A stretch of DNA of 64,000 bases from Tolypeutes matacus (GCA_026826555.1 JAKSZT010054576.1:13580245-13644244), one strand, 5' to 3'. Shown: positions 11,128 through 22,949, numbered from the stretch's first letter. Program-made: numbers and translations. The notes: generated from the letters alone by a model not told the origin.

Positions 11128-11166
11128 CATCATCATCAATACCAACACCATCATCATCATCAACAG
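11128..11166. repeat. (ATC)n simple repeat
   Basis: Imperfect run of ATC/ACC trinucleotides. Confidence 0.85.
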
Positions 11167-11659
11167 GCCTTTGCACTACCACTACTGAGAATACAAAGTG
11201 GAAGAATAGAGTTCCCATCCTTAAGTGCTGGGAATATGGTGCAGGAGCTGACAAGAGGCCACATAACAACACAAAATTCTGAGTTCTAGAAAATCTTTGG
11301 CCTTTGGGTCTAAATACATCATTTTAAAGCAGTGGTCCATAGCTCTTGCTTTTAGAGCACTTCTTCATCTGACCTTTCAGAGAATTTCTAAAGGAAACCA
11401 AAATGTATTGAGCACCTACTATGTGCCATTCACTGGTCTAGCACTGAGGAGTCAGTGGGCCAGAGATCAGCTGTAATGCTAACGGGGATTGATATTAAAG
11501 GCTGCTTCTGCAGATGCCTCACCAAACAACCATCTGGGAGAGGTGAGGAGGGGACCCGGTAAGTCCCTCTACAGAGTGCAGGTCCCTGCTGGAAGGAGGA
11601 GAGACATGTGCAACTTAGGCACAGGTCACCATGAAAGACCGAAAGTTTCCAGCATGAGA

Positions 11660-11790
11660 AATCCCTTAGTCCATTTTAAAGGTAGGCAGACAGAGGCCCT
11701 GAGAGGCTGTCCAAAATCACACCACAAAGCAAGATGCAGCACTGGACCCCAGGTACCCTGACTCCTGTAAGTCCAGAGGCCTTTGGGCTG
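11660..11790 (-). repeat. MIR fragment, minus strand
   Basis: 'cattttaaaggtaggcagac', 'gaggccctgagaggctgtcc' and 'cagcactggaccccaggtac' are reversed MIR. Confidence 0.65.
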
Positions 11791-11894
11791 CTTGAGCATG
11801 TCACTGCGGCCAGGCAGCCCGAGCCAGCAGGTCCCTCTCTATGCCAATTCTCTGGGTTCACATCGTCAGAAAAGGCTGCACTGACAAGCCCTCC

Positions 11895-12040
11895 CTCCTC
11901 CATCTCTCACTGCCCGCCCCAGAACACAAGCTACAGGAGGTCAGGGGCCCTGTTTTGTTTGCTGCTCCATCCCCAGCTGCTGGTACAGGGCCTGGCACAC
12001 AGTAGAGTCTCGGTAATATCTGCTGAATGAATAAGTACCT
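11895..12040 (+). repeat. L2 LINE 3' end
   Basis: 'ctacaggaggtcaggggccc', 'ctccatccccagctgctggt', 'gggcctggcacacagtagag' and 'ctgctgaatgaataag' form the L2 terminus. Confidence 0.75.
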
Positions 12041-12639
12041 GTGAATGCCCTACAAAAACTTGCAAAGCAATACTGTATATTTATGCAAAAGTTCTAGTAT
12101 CTGACGTAGGATGAGTCATCAATGGATGTTGCTGAGAGAACATCAAAGTCCAAGATAACGTGGTCTTCTGCTGCCCAATCCTGCTGGAGGGCACCCGGCG
12201 CTTAGCTCGCGGGACCCCATCGAGCCACGACAGGTCATTCAATGACAAGGAGGATCCTGACCTTACAAGACCCAGGAAGGCATCAATTATGGGGCAAAGC
12301 CACACTGGAAACCTGTAGGGCACCCAATGTATTCTTCAAAACACCAAATTGCCTGCCATCCTTATCATCCTTAGAGGCAAGAGGAAGCTGGTCAGTATTA
12401 AAAAAAAAAAAAAGGTGCATAAAATTTTCTTTGCCTTGGTAAGGGTGTAAGTGATAACACCCCCTAACCACTCTGTCTAAATATCATGAAACTTCAGTGA
12501 CTTTACTCAATAACTGTAAAATGGGCATTGAGCAACCACTGGGAGTCAGGAACTTGCAAGCTATTCAGAGACTCTAACGCTAAGAGGAACTAAATCAACA
12601 ATTTGTAGTGTTGGGTCGTTAGGGATCTCATGGATAAAT
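12041..12639. other. Unassigned intron sequence
   Basis: Nothing recognised beyond an A tract at 12401-12413. One short MIR-like 'actgtaaaatgggc' lies near 12515. Confidence 0.4.
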
Positions 12640-13010
12640 GCTACTCTATGTGTCCTGTTTCATGAATTTCTGCTTTTATTTTTATGAATGCCCCTTCCCT
12701 ATCTTCTTCTTGTTTATTCTCAGGGACCTTTTTTAAAGAAAATAAAAATTGGACTCATTTTCATCATTGTAACCTTTCACATTTAAAGTTAAAAGCTAAA
12801 GCACTTTTAAAATAGGCTATTAATTTTCCTCTGGCCACAGTTTTAGCCACATCCCATAGTCTTTGACATGAGATGTATTCATATCACTATATAATCTGAA
12901 ATTTTAAATTTGATTTCCTTTTTGTTCTAAGAGTTATTTAGAAGAGTTTTGTGTATTTAAATTTCTAAGTGATTGCCTTTCAGAGCCTCATTTTTAACAT
13001 GTTATTATTT
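12640..13010 (-). mobile_element. Ancient L1 ORF2 fragment, antisense
   Basis: 'agccacatcccatagtcttt', 'ttgttctaagagttatttag' and 'aagtgattgcctttcag' correspond to the antisense of the L1 ORF2 5' half. Too decayed to keep a frame. Confidence 0.6.
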
Positions 13011-13155
13011 TTAAATGAGGCCTGGAAGAAAGATTTCTACTTTTAAAGTCTATTAGTTTCTTTTTGAGATCAAGTTAATTAATTTTAATTAGGACACTTA
13101 GAACATTTAAAAATTAGTCTTTTTTGATTAAAAAAAAAAAGAGTTGTTCCCTAGA

Positions 13156-13182
13156 AAATCACACACACACACACACGCACAA
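13156..13182. repeat. (CA)n microsatellite
   Basis: About ten CA units with one CG interruption. Confidence 0.9.
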
Positions 13183-14449
13183 ACATCTCTGCAGAGAATT
13201 CCAATGCATACTTATAATTCTAAAGTGTTATATTTTACAAAACTAAACATCCAAATAAAGTAAACAAGCTGGAGAGAAAAGGAGCAATAAAACCAGAATT
13301 TAAAACTAAAGTAGCCTCTGGTCTTAGAATTCCACACCCAGGAATCAAAAACACATGACATTGCAGCCCTGCAGCCCCACAGCCCCATTTTAAAGACTAA
13401 AACTGAGGCTGCCAGGGTCTGAGTCAGAAATATAAAATATTATTTATTAATATTATTATTACTATTACATTATTAATCAAATATATAATATGAGATCTTA
13501 GCTGAGACTGGTTTCTACTCCCCTGACCGCTTCACCACAAACTTTTTCTTCCAAAAGAAATACCAAAAGCGTAGCTAAAAAGTCTTCTTTTATAGCATCC
13601 TGTAAGTTTGCTCATTTCACAAGGCAGCACTAGAAGACAGGCTCCTAAGCACCCAGGACTTTACTCCCGGTAAAGTGGGCTGCTAGAAAAGGAAGCTGAC
13701 ACAACTCTTTGACAAGCCCTACAAAGAATATTAAGTCATTTTCCAGCCAGTGCCAAGCAAACCTGGAAGACAGTGGCTCCTAGGGAATCCTGACATTCTC
13801 CAAACCCTGTCGGTGACTTCGCCTGCAAAAGTGGGACACAAATGGAAATGGTCCAGCATGCAGGAACTCATGCGGCATCCAGCGCTGCTAAGCAGTACTG
13901 ACAATGCACGCAAAGACAGCTTCTGGGGGGAGTCTCCGTGCTCCGGGGTGATGGCCATGCACCATGCTGGCAGTCTCTAAAGGGACATTTTGGCACAGTG
14001 TTTCGATGTAAAATGACACCTGCCACTGTGGGCTAGAGATCTTATTGGGGACATAGAGCTGTATTCATCTGTTTCCCAGCAAGAAAACCACAAGTCAATC
14101 AAAGCAGAAAGTGACATTGGAAAAAAATGCCTAATTCTGCCAGCCAGGCCTGTTTTCCTACAAAAAGATAAGAGTCCTTCGGACAATCCGACTTCAGTAT
14201 AAGAAATTAAATGATGGCACCATTCCCCAAAGCAGCTAAAACAGTTAACATCAGGCATGTTCCCAATATCCTTGGAGGTACCAGGATGAAAGAAGAGTCA
14301 TCAATGAATGAACTGTGGTTCCAGTGACCTTCCCTTTTTGCAAGACCAATTAATTTTTTTCAAAGTAAGTCTTGTCCCAGAGTTTCAGCATATGAAAGGA
14401 TGGAAGACAAGACTTCCAAAATTCAAATACACTTGTCAAATTAAGCCCA
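13183..14449. other. Repeat-poor intron block with an AT-rich patch at 13425-13490
   Basis: The patch is ATT/TTA-rich. The remainder is unique sequence with no supported gene. It is balanced in composition and could hold regulatory DNA. Confidence 0.4.
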
Positions 14450-14940
14450 ATATAAAAGTGGCTCAATAATGGTTCTTCTGCCCCTTTTATTTGAACCTGT
14501 AATTAGCATTATACCCATTAAATATATGTCCCAGGGACTTAAATCTTCAGTCTGTTCATATCCTGTTGAGCTCTGAATCTCAGCACAGTTCCACCCCAGG
14601 AAAACTAATGATGATGTAACATGGGGCATTTTGGGGGACATTGGAATTGTTCTGCATGATATTGCAATGATGGATACAAGCCATTATAAATTTTGTCAAA
14701 ACCTATAAAATCGTACGATGCAAAGTGTAAACTATAATGTGAACTACAGACCATGGTTAGCAGCAATGCTGCAATATTTATTCACCAATTGTAACAAATG
14801 TACCACACTAATGAAAGAAGTTATTAATGAGGGAAAGTGTGGGGAGTGGGGTAAACGGGAATCCCCTATACTGTCGCTGTAACTTTTCTATAATTTAAAA
14901 CTTTTTAAAATAAAGAAAAAAAAATTATCCTAAAAAATAA
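14450..14940 (+). mobile_element. Xenarthran L1-type 3' end with internal deletion
   Basis: Aligns by eye with 57790-58573: shared 'ccttttatttgaa', 'taaatatatgtccc', 'cttaaatcttcagtctgttc', 'ttgtcaaaacctataaaatc', 'gggaatcccctata' and a terminal A-rich tract. Around 14610-14640 it jumps past several hundred bases that the other copy retains. Confidence 0.75.
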
Positions 14941-14975
14941 TTTTAAAAAAAAATTTAAATTCCTCTATTGGGTAC

Positions 14976-15745
14976 AAATGCACAAAAGACATGCAAAGTG
15001 CTCACAGCGGTACTATTTGTAATGGCCCAAATGCCCATCAACAGCAAAACAGAAACATAAAGTAAAATATTATACAGCAACAAGCATGAGCAACATACAG
15101 GGTCAGCAAACTTTCACCGTAAAGGACCAGGCAGTAAATATTTTAAGCTGTGCAGACTCTGTCCCAACTAGTCACCTCTCACTGGGCACAAAGGCTGCCA
15201 CAGACTATACGTAAATGAATGGATGTGGCTGTGCTCCAACAAAACTTTGTTTAAGAACACAAATTTGGGATTTCATGTAATTTTCACATGCCACACAATA
15301 TTATTCTTCTTCTGCTAGATTATTTACAACCATTTAAAAATGGAAAAACCACTCTTGGCTCGCAGGCCCCATAAAAACGGGCAGTGGACCGGACTTGGCC
15401 CCTGGGCCGCAGTTTACCAACCCCCGAGATAGATGAATCTCACAAACATAGTATTAAAAGCAACATGAACGAGACCCAGAAGGGTACATACTGCATGATT
15501 CGACCTCTAAAAACAGGCAAAGGTAACCTATGGGGTCAGAAGTCACAAGAAGGGTTACTCCCAAAGGCAGGGGGCCCAGAAGTGGGCAGGACAGGGGGTC
15601 CCCATTATTGGCCCCAGGGCCAATAATGATTTTTCTGAATCTAGGTGCTGGTTACATGGGTGGAAATCCTTGAGCTGTGCATTCGTGATCTGTGCACTTT
15701 TCTGTATCTACGGTCTACTTAAAAGAGTTTATCAAGTTGTTAATG
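14976..15745 (+). mobile_element. L1M 3' region, split by a hAT element
   Basis: The left part reads 'cacaaaagacatgcaaagtg', 'ggcccaaatgcccatcaaca'. The right part resumes with 'agatgaatctcacaaacata', 'tactgcatgattcgacc', 'ctaggtgctggttacatggg' and 'gatctgtgcacttttctgta', the order of an old L1 3' end in sense orientation. Confidence 0.75.
15098..15426 (+). mobile_element. hAT-Charlie non-autonomous transposon inserted in L1M
   Basis: Begins CAGGGTCAGCAAACTTTCAC and ends in a decayed GTTTACCAACCCCCG. Same family as 7515-7738 but in the reverse sense and with a longer centre. Confidence 0.8.
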
Positions 15746-16629
15746 TCAAGGCGACTTTAAACGTAGAAGAGTAGAGAATCACAGCAATCCAATTAAATTA
15801 GCTATGAATCTTTCACGATTGCCAGGTACGCAACGATGCCAGAGCATTTAAGCATATTTAGTAATAAAAGGCAGATTGAAATTATTTTCCTTCCAGCTAT
15901 TATTGTGTTTGCTTCTAGGGCGAGGAGGATTTTGCGGTTTAAGGGATGATGTGCTACACTTAGATTCTGGGCAAGCTACTTTCCTCCACGTCTGCGGGAA
16001 AAGACGATGCTCATCCGATTACCAGCTCCTCCTCCCGTGGAAATCTGCCACCAATACTGCTCACATCAACAGCATCTGGCAAAACATGTGGCCTTCAACC
16101 TGCAGACAAACCTGTGCTGGACGCACGCAAAGGAAAAAAGGCCAAGCCTGGCTCGCGTTCGATTCCAGAGAATGTGCCGTTAATTAGTTTTTCTCACAGT
16201 CAGCAGCTGAGTCTCACTAAAATCCATGCTTGTAATTATCGCTGTAATTATTATTTTAATACAAATCAGCAACTTATCAAAATATTACCATGTAGATGCT
16301 GCCTCTCCACTACAAGACTCTAGATAGAGAGGGGATGCCGCCAGCCTCTGACTGTGTGCGCTGATGGCAGAAATCTAGGTGAGGGGATTTCACCAGCCGG
16401 ACGGCCAGCTTCAGCCAGTGCCAAAGTCCACGTCCACAAGCCCATTCTCTCCTAAAAGGTGGTGAGTCATGCTCTGCATTTTAAGTCATTGTTCACCCTC
16501 GGGCAAGGCACTCATTTCTGGGTCTTAGCAGTTCCATCTGTGCAATGAGCAAATGGTGCCGACCTTCTGGCGGGGCCATTCTAAAGAATACCTAACCAGA
16601 ATCACTTTGGTAAAACATTCTGTACAGCA
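15746..16629. other. Repeat-poor block, strong candidate conserved non-coding element
   Basis: From about 15870 to 16310 the sequence is unique and motif-dense. It includes TAATTA at 16181, TGTAATTA at 16231 and again at 16243, CAGCAGCTGAG at 16201, and TTTTAAT nearby. The 103-codon open frame at 15876 shows no known domain. Confidence 0.4.
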
Positions 16630-16875
16630 CAACATGGGTATCTGGTACACAAGCTCTGGAGTCCCACTGCCTGAGCTCAGAATTCTAACTCTACTGCTCT
16701 GTGACTTCGGGCAATTCTGTCCTCTCCCTACACCTCAGTTTCCTCATCTGTGAAGTGGGAATAACATGAGTAGCCACCTCATACGGTTGTTGAAATTATT
16801 AAATGAGATCATGTGTGGAAAGCTGGTCAGCACCACACCTGGCACAAAGTATTCAATAAATAAGAGCAGCTATTA
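16630..16875 (+). repeat. MIR SINE, near full length
   Basis: 'agctctggagtcccactgcc', 'actgctctgtgacttcgggc', 'cctcagtttcctcatctgtg' and 'cacctggcacaaagtattca' in order. Confidence 0.9.
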
Positions 16876-17522
16876 CGACAATCGATTCTTGTTATTTGCA
16901 CTAGCTGCGTTCTACGAAGTTGCCGCAAACACCGAACCACAGCGCTAGGAGAAATACAGGGTTAGGTTCTTGCGAGCCTCTGGTCACATTATTGGCAATC
17001 TATGGATATGTCACCTTGTTTTAGGTGTGTTTCTGTTTAAAGATACCTTATTTAATATATACTGTGAATTCATTAACACTGAATTCACAGCCAATTGCAC
17101 TATAACTTATGCCTGAACAAAGCTTGTCCGACACACACATTTTCTCCGTGAGACACATCACAACCGTCTTGCACAGAGAACACTAGACAGCACTTCAGCA
17201 TTGCGCTTGCGAGCTACTTTAAACAGCAAAATCACCAACAAAAAGCACAAAGCTGCAAAATAAAAAAGTGGCACTAAATATACCGTGAAAAGACACTTGT
17301 TTACAGTATGAGAGCAGAAAACAAGAAGGCAGCGCGTCGCCTTGTTCAACTCGGCCTCAGCTGGAAACACAACACTGCGCAGCTCAAATTTTTTGCCACT
17401 CTGTGCATGTCCACGAAAGACCACAAAAGCACTGCGAGTATTGATTGGGGGTGACAAACACATTTTAGCAAGCAGGAAAATTCGCAAATAAGGAATCCGC
17501 AAATAATGAGGATCAAATGTGT
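16876..17522 (+). mobile_element. Tigger-like (TcMar) DNA transposon, non-autonomous
   Basis: The terminal segments are inverted relatives: 'atcgattcttgttatttgc' at the left and 'gcaaataatgaggatcaaat' at the right. Internal 'ggagaaatacagggttaggt', 'tgttttaggtgtgtttctgt' and 'tcaccaacaaaaagcac' fit a mammalian Tigger-related element. No transposase frame remains. Confidence 0.65.
17062..17090. repeat. Perfect 11-bp inverted repeat, 7-nt loop
   Basis: CTGTGAATTCA, TTAACAC, TGAATTCACAG. It lies inside the Tigger-like element. Confidence 0.8.
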
Positions 17523-17760
17523 TTTCACTCTTTTGAGAGTTGTAACCTTGCATCCCAACTGGGGCTTGCTGGTAACCTAAATAAGGAGAATAGGCAGGAC
17601 AAACTGGAAAGAAGAGGCCCCAGGTAGAACGAATAGCCGCATCTCATCTCCTCTCCTTCTAACTGCTACCTCTTCGGGAATTTAGGCCAGCATTTAAAAA
17701 ATTGTAATAGGAAATCCAAATCAGACTTTTGTTTGAGATTACTGATTTTTAAATGTTGAC

Positions 17761-17884
17761 CATTAATTAAAATTAGAAAAGACAAAAAAAGAGAAAAAGA
17801 AATCATTAATTAAAATTAGAAAAGACAAAAAAAAGAGGAAAAGAAACCATTAATTAAAATTAGAAAAGACAAAAAGAGAAAAAG
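17761..17884. repeat. Minisatellite, 43-44-bp unit, about 2.9 copies
   Basis: Units begin CATTAATTAAAATTAGAAAA at 17761, 17804 and 17848, each followed by GAC and a variable A/G-rich run. Copies differ only in the length of the A/G tract. Confidence 0.92.
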
Positions 17885-19495
17885 GCTGCCACCCTTCTAT
17901 CCATCATTCCATTCCTAGACCTGATCAACAGGCTTCCTCCTGGGTTAACATCCTTCCCCATCAGTACTTCCCAGTACTGGCTTTTACAGAGGGTTATGTC
18001 TGTGGAGAACCAGTTTCCCCAAAATGAGTGTCTGTACCACAAAGGAAAGCCAAAACAGCAGTCAGCCTCTCACCTTGACGAGTTAATCATGGGGCCCCCT
18101 TTCTTTTGCAAACCACCCCCCTTCTTCCAGTAAGACTCTCTTCCCTGCTCTCCCCCTAACCGTCTCACCTTCAAAACAAGATGGAATCAGATGCCACAAT
18201 TCAAAACCATTCCTCAACGGAGGGACAAGAAAAAGCAGGTAATGAGGACAGTTTACACTGGAAAATGAATCCTCTGTCATGCTTGATGACAAGCAAATGG
18301 AGTTCTGTTTGTGTGTTTTCTAACAGTTGCCCCTTCGGAGCTGGAGATAAAAGAGAGAGAGAAAGAGAGGCAATGAATAGGCTTTTATTTCAAAGAGAAC
18401 ATCTGCAAAGCATGGCCCTACATTAAAAGATAAACAGAAAACAATCACTACCCTGGGGGAAAAAAAATATTGCCCATTACATCTCTAATTAATAAAGCCC
18501 CATTTCACAAGGAAAGAAGAAGGAAAGAGAACAACTTTTTCACATCCCCAAAGAAAGGAAGTTTAATGAGGTAACTGCTGTATTCCTTGATCCATCTAAT
18601 CTGGTTTTAATACTATCTTTAAATAATGTATACATTAGCTCTCCATTACCAAAAACATTTGTTTATTTTATTAACGTGAGTCTGGTTGAGCGCTAAGACT
18701 TTGCAAAATTATCACGCCGTCCTTGGGCTCTGTTTTTATTGCTTCTCCCCTTGCTCATTATAAAATGATTAGTGGTCTCCACTGCCCTTTTGGATTGCTG
18801 TTAAACCTTGTACTGCGATTGTTTTCCTGGTTCTGAAAAGGAGAGTCTTGGTTCAGGGTTAAGTTAATGTAGCCATTACGGGTCCAATTGGGGACATATT
18901 CATCATGGCTAATTTCACATCCAACACACGAGGGGACCAGAGTACAGTCAATGTGCGGCGAAGCCGAGACGCCCACGTCACAGAAAGACTGGCTTGGGGA
19001 GTTCTCTGTGGCAATTACTTCCCATAAGAGCAACTGAGAACATGAGTGAGGACTGACGATGGGGACTTTCACTTCCTAGGGCCCAGAGACCACAGCACCG
19101 CGGGTGTGTGATGCCTGTTCCTCCTGATGTCTAACTTAAATTCTCTCTGCTTTAACTGAGGAGAAGGAGACTTTCAAACTGGTTAAGCTGGTGTTGAACA
19201 AACCTCGGTCATTCCAGCACCTCCTGGACGGTCACTAGCTATGCAAATTGGGATCAGGTTGAGGATGACGGTTACGGTTTGGTACTATTACTTCCGTGCT
19301 TTTGTTACATTCACTTCTCCTTACTTAAAGTCCACTTTACCTGCATACTAAACAATAAGAGCCTTGAAGGTGTCATCTGCATTGACTGATTATATTTATA
19401 TATTTCCCCCCAACATACATTTAAGGAAATACAGAGCTATTACAATTTTTTTTTTTTTTAATGTTCATTCAAGGAACAGGGAAGAGATGCATCTG
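17885..19495. other. Repeat-poor intron block with candidate conserved element at 18430-18780
   Basis: Bases 18430-18780 are unique and AT-rich with 'ctctaattaataaagcccc', 'gttttaatactatctttaaa' and 'attataaaatgattag'. No coding support. A (GA)n patch lies at 18350-18372. Confidence 0.4.
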
Positions 19496-19690
19496 GGGTG
19501 TTTATGATGCTGTCTTTTGATCTGGATGTGGGTCATCTGGGGATGTTCAGATTGTGAAAATCCCTCAAACAGTACCTTTGGAACCATGTGTTCTTTTGAA
19601 CGCATAGTACATTTTGGTGTGTGTTTTTTTTTTAAGCAGTTAAAAGAATAGATGCAGAAGTTAACAACTGAATAAATTTTTGGACAGATG
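19496..19690 (+). repeat. L1M 3' UTR fragment
   Basis: 'gctgtcttttgatctggatg', 'ggatgttcagattgtgaaaa' and 'catagtacattttgg' resemble old L1 3' ends. Confidence 0.5.
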
Positions 19691-21034
19691 TGAGTAAAAG
19701 CTCTAAAAACTCTGCCACAGTAAAAAGTGCTCACCACCTTTGGTTGTCGGTGTGTCACGACCGGTGGGCACCTCGTACTCGGCAAATCCTAGCGTCAGTC
19801 TGGAGCTAGCCTGGCAAAAGGCATGTGAGGCCCACCCCATCAAAAATAAATCCTCAACCCGGGCCCCTTACTTTCTCTCAGCAACTCAACCATCGCCTTC
19901 ATGGCCCTTGTTACAATTTTTTTATTTTTTTTATTTTACGGTTTTTGTTTTGGGGTGTCTGGCAGCAGAGAGTGCTGAATTCACAGGCAGAAGGACAAGG
20001 GAGGGGAATCCCTAGTGGCTTTCGCTGGCTCCTTTGCTCTCTGCTCCCCCAGGATGAGGAGTTGCGTGGGGAGCCCAGCTGAAGGGTGTGAACTCTCCCA
20101 TTCACACGGGGCTTTCTCATCCTCAGAGCGCCTTCTCATCTGTTTATCGCATTTGACCCTCACCTATCAGCAACTGGCAGAAGCGCCAGGAAGACACAAA
20201 GGGATGAGCGTTACGGTTAGTCCCTGACAGAGTCAGGACCTGGTCCAAGGTTCTCCGTAGCTTTCCCCTCTTCCGCCTCCCCCCATCTAGGACGCTCCCA
20301 GTTTCCCAGCTCATGCCATTGAAGGGCAAGGTCACTGGCAACGCAGAAAGAGGAAGGCGGACAGCTCAAACAGCATATGACCACTTATCCACAGTCCCAG
20401 CGGGGAAACCAGCTTGCCAGATTGTAGAATGCACGAGTCTGTCTACGCTGAGGACATACATGCCTTGGGAACAATCTAACGTTTAGCAGAATTTCACATT
20501 CTGGGTACACACCAACAAGAGATGGGGGGAAGGAGGGCTCTAGCATGCCCAGGGGAAGGCAAAGGCACTCAAGGTAAATAAGTGCCACGAATAAGCCACA
20601 GGGGGTAACTGAAATGTGACCACAGAATTTTATTTTTAGCTCCAAACAGGGAACATGGAGATCTTCCAAACAGGGGGGTGCAATCTCAACAGCCTAAAGG
20701 GTCCAGACGGGGATCACAGGTGAAAGAAGCAATCCTGGGGGGGCTCTTGGGAACCTGGAGATCCCATGACCCACCTAAGGGGGCAGCCACTGCTCAGCTC
20801 AGCTAGGTGATGTCAAGGAGGAATGTGCAGCCCAGTCTTGGGACTTTTAAAAGGAGTTCCTCAAATCCACCTTGGCTTGTGGCATATTCCAATCTTAAAA
20901 TTTCGGTGCCTTTTCATTTCAGGACATTGCACGGGCCATAGGCCTGAGAACCCCTGTTGCAATCAGCTGGTGTTTGTGGTTGCACCGGAGAGGATGAGCG
21001 TGGGAAAGAGCTGTGCCTCATCACCATGCCCTTC
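19691..21034. other. Unassigned intron sequence
   Basis: No supported gene. T-rich patch at 19917-19945. The remainder is unique. Confidence 0.4.
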
Positions 21035-21160
21035 GAGGCAGGGGCCTTTGTGCCCCCACCCACCCACCATGTTTCAGATGAGGAGACTGAGCTGTGGAGA
21101 GGTGAGGCGACATGCGGGTCACACAGTCATCAGCGGCTGAGCTCGGCTGGGAATCCGTCA
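21035..21160 (-). repeat. MIR fragment, minus strand
   Basis: 'cagatgaggagactgagctg', 'gggtcacacagtcatcagcg' and 'ctgagctcggctgggaatcc' are reversed MIR. Confidence 0.75.
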
Positions 21161-21544
21161 CGGCACATCCTCCACCACCATCCTGAACATCACGTTACAC
21201 GCCTTCCCGGCCCTGCAGCATCCGACTGCCCGCTCCCCTTGCACACCCCATCTCCAGGCTCAGCCCTTCAGCTGCAAGATGGAGACCTTGGACCACAGTT
21301 GTGAAGTCGTCCAAACCTGGAAGTACAGTAAGAGAACTGGGGGCTTAAAAGGCCCCAAATCCCTTCACTCCTCACTCCACCTGTCCAGAAGACACCATTC
21401 TCTTGTGTCCAAGAGGCCACCAAGGGTGAAGGGGAATCAGGCTAGGATAAGGCATCTATTGGCAGAGGCCCTAACCCCCAGCCTGCTGGACTGGTACCCC
21501 CACAAGCGCAGGGAGCACACCTGTCCTGCTCCCCAGATATTCCT

Positions 21545-21640
21545 GATGGATGGATGGATGGATGGATGGGAAGGAGGGAAGGAAACAGAAGGAAGAGAGG
21601 AAGGGAGTGAGAAAGGAAGAGGTGAGAGACAAGGGACCCA
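21545..21640. repeat. (GATG)n followed by purine-rich (GAAG)n-like tract
   Basis: Six GATG-type units, then an imperfect GGAAG-rich run. Confidence 0.85.
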
Positions 21641-21659
21641 CTGATTCAACATGGCAGAG

Positions 21660-21880
21660 ACTAAGAAGCAAGGCTGCGGAGTCACCACTCAGGTCCTAGC
21701 TTGGCCACTTCTCAGGTATTTGACTTTCATTCAACTGATGGCTTTTGTTTTAACTTTTTTTAATCAGTAAAACAGAGATGCAGGATCAACTTGCAGGACA
21801 TTGTAAGGATTCAATAATCTCGTGAGTTTATAGCACCTGCCAAGGTGTCTGGCACAAAGTAAAACTTCAGCAAACAGAAA
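21660..21880 (+). repeat. MIR SINE
   Basis: 'gtcctagcttggccacttct', 'gtaaggattcaataatctcg' and 'ggtgtctggcacaaagtaaa' follow MIR. Confidence 0.7.
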
Positions 21881-22744
21881 CCATTGTCACCAATATGACA
21901 ATTACAACGTTTGCACCCCTCTGGCATCACTCTCTCTGTCCCATCAACTCAGCGTGCCTTTGGACTTAAACAACGTCCCTCCTGGCCAATGATTACAGAT
22001 GCCCTGGGAAGAGAAATTCTTCGGGCTGCATTACCTCATTAGCAACTGCTGACACATCAGCCCGGATGAGATGACCAGATAAGCCAGCAGCCACCTGGCT
22101 GGGGACACACTAGGCCTGAGACAGAACAAATCCATTTTGTTGCCCTCAGAGGAAGGGGGAGACACACCCCCTTAAAAAAAAAAACAAAACAAAAACTCTC
22201 CACCCCAAAAAGATTGCCCTTAGGGCTGCACCCTTCCCCAACACCAGGGGTCTGATCTCAACCCTGCCCACCTCCCTGCTCACCACAGGGCTGGAGGGGA
22301 CGTAACTGCCCACTCACTCTGGGCAGCGTCTCTGGTTTCCAGAGTAGGGGACAACTCTAACCACAGAGATGACTATCTGCGAGCTAACGGGTCGTTTCTG
22401 TTGCAGGAGAAAGGAGTACCCACAAGCCGAGAGGTCGAACGGAAGGAGCGGTAGCAGAGCAGCAGGAGACATGCCAACGAGGAATGAAAAAAGGATCCCT
22501 GCACAGCCTCCCCTGGTTAGAGAAGAGCTGAATTCAAAGCTCCTTCCCCCCCTCCCCCCCAATCTGACAGCTCAAGGTCGATCCTTCTCGCCTGTGCCAG
22601 GTGCAGATTTCCCTCCAATGCCATCCTTTCCTTTCCCAGTCTTGGGTGGGGGGGGGGGCACCTTGACCCAATTAACTGCCTGCATGCCTCCTTAAATGAG
22701 TGCTGTCTCCAGGGTAGGAGACCTTCACAAGACCTTTCCAAGAG
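21881..22744. other. Unassigned intron sequence with C and G homopolymers
   Basis: Contains poly-C (22546-22560) and poly-G (22647-22657) runs. No supported gene. Confidence 0.4.
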
Positions 22745-22925
22745 GGAGGCGGTGGGGTAGAGTGGCTGAGGACAGAGCTCCTGGGTTCAAATCCCAGCTC
22801 TTTCCCCAAGACTATGGACTTGGGGAAAGTTGCTTAAGATCTGCCTCAGCTTCCTCGCCCTAACAAAAGGTTTAAATGAGCTAACACTTTTAAAGCACTC
22901 CGAACAGGGCCAGGTTCTATTAAAC
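22745..22925 (+). repeat. MIR SINE
   Basis: 'gctcctgggttcaaatccca', 'gacttggggaaagttgctta' and 'gcctcagcttcctcg' match MIR. Confidence 0.8.
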
Positions 22926-22949
22926 TGCATGACTGTTCGCTGCTGAAAT

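Noticed and set aside
11128..11166. Array of short direct repeats considered as CRISPR-like
   Set aside because: Simple ATC trinucleotide run in a mammalian intron. No spacers and no such system in eukaryotes.
20760..20790. CTCF-like 'aagggggcagccactg' match
   Set aside because: Only the second half of the motif fits. The first half has several mismatches.
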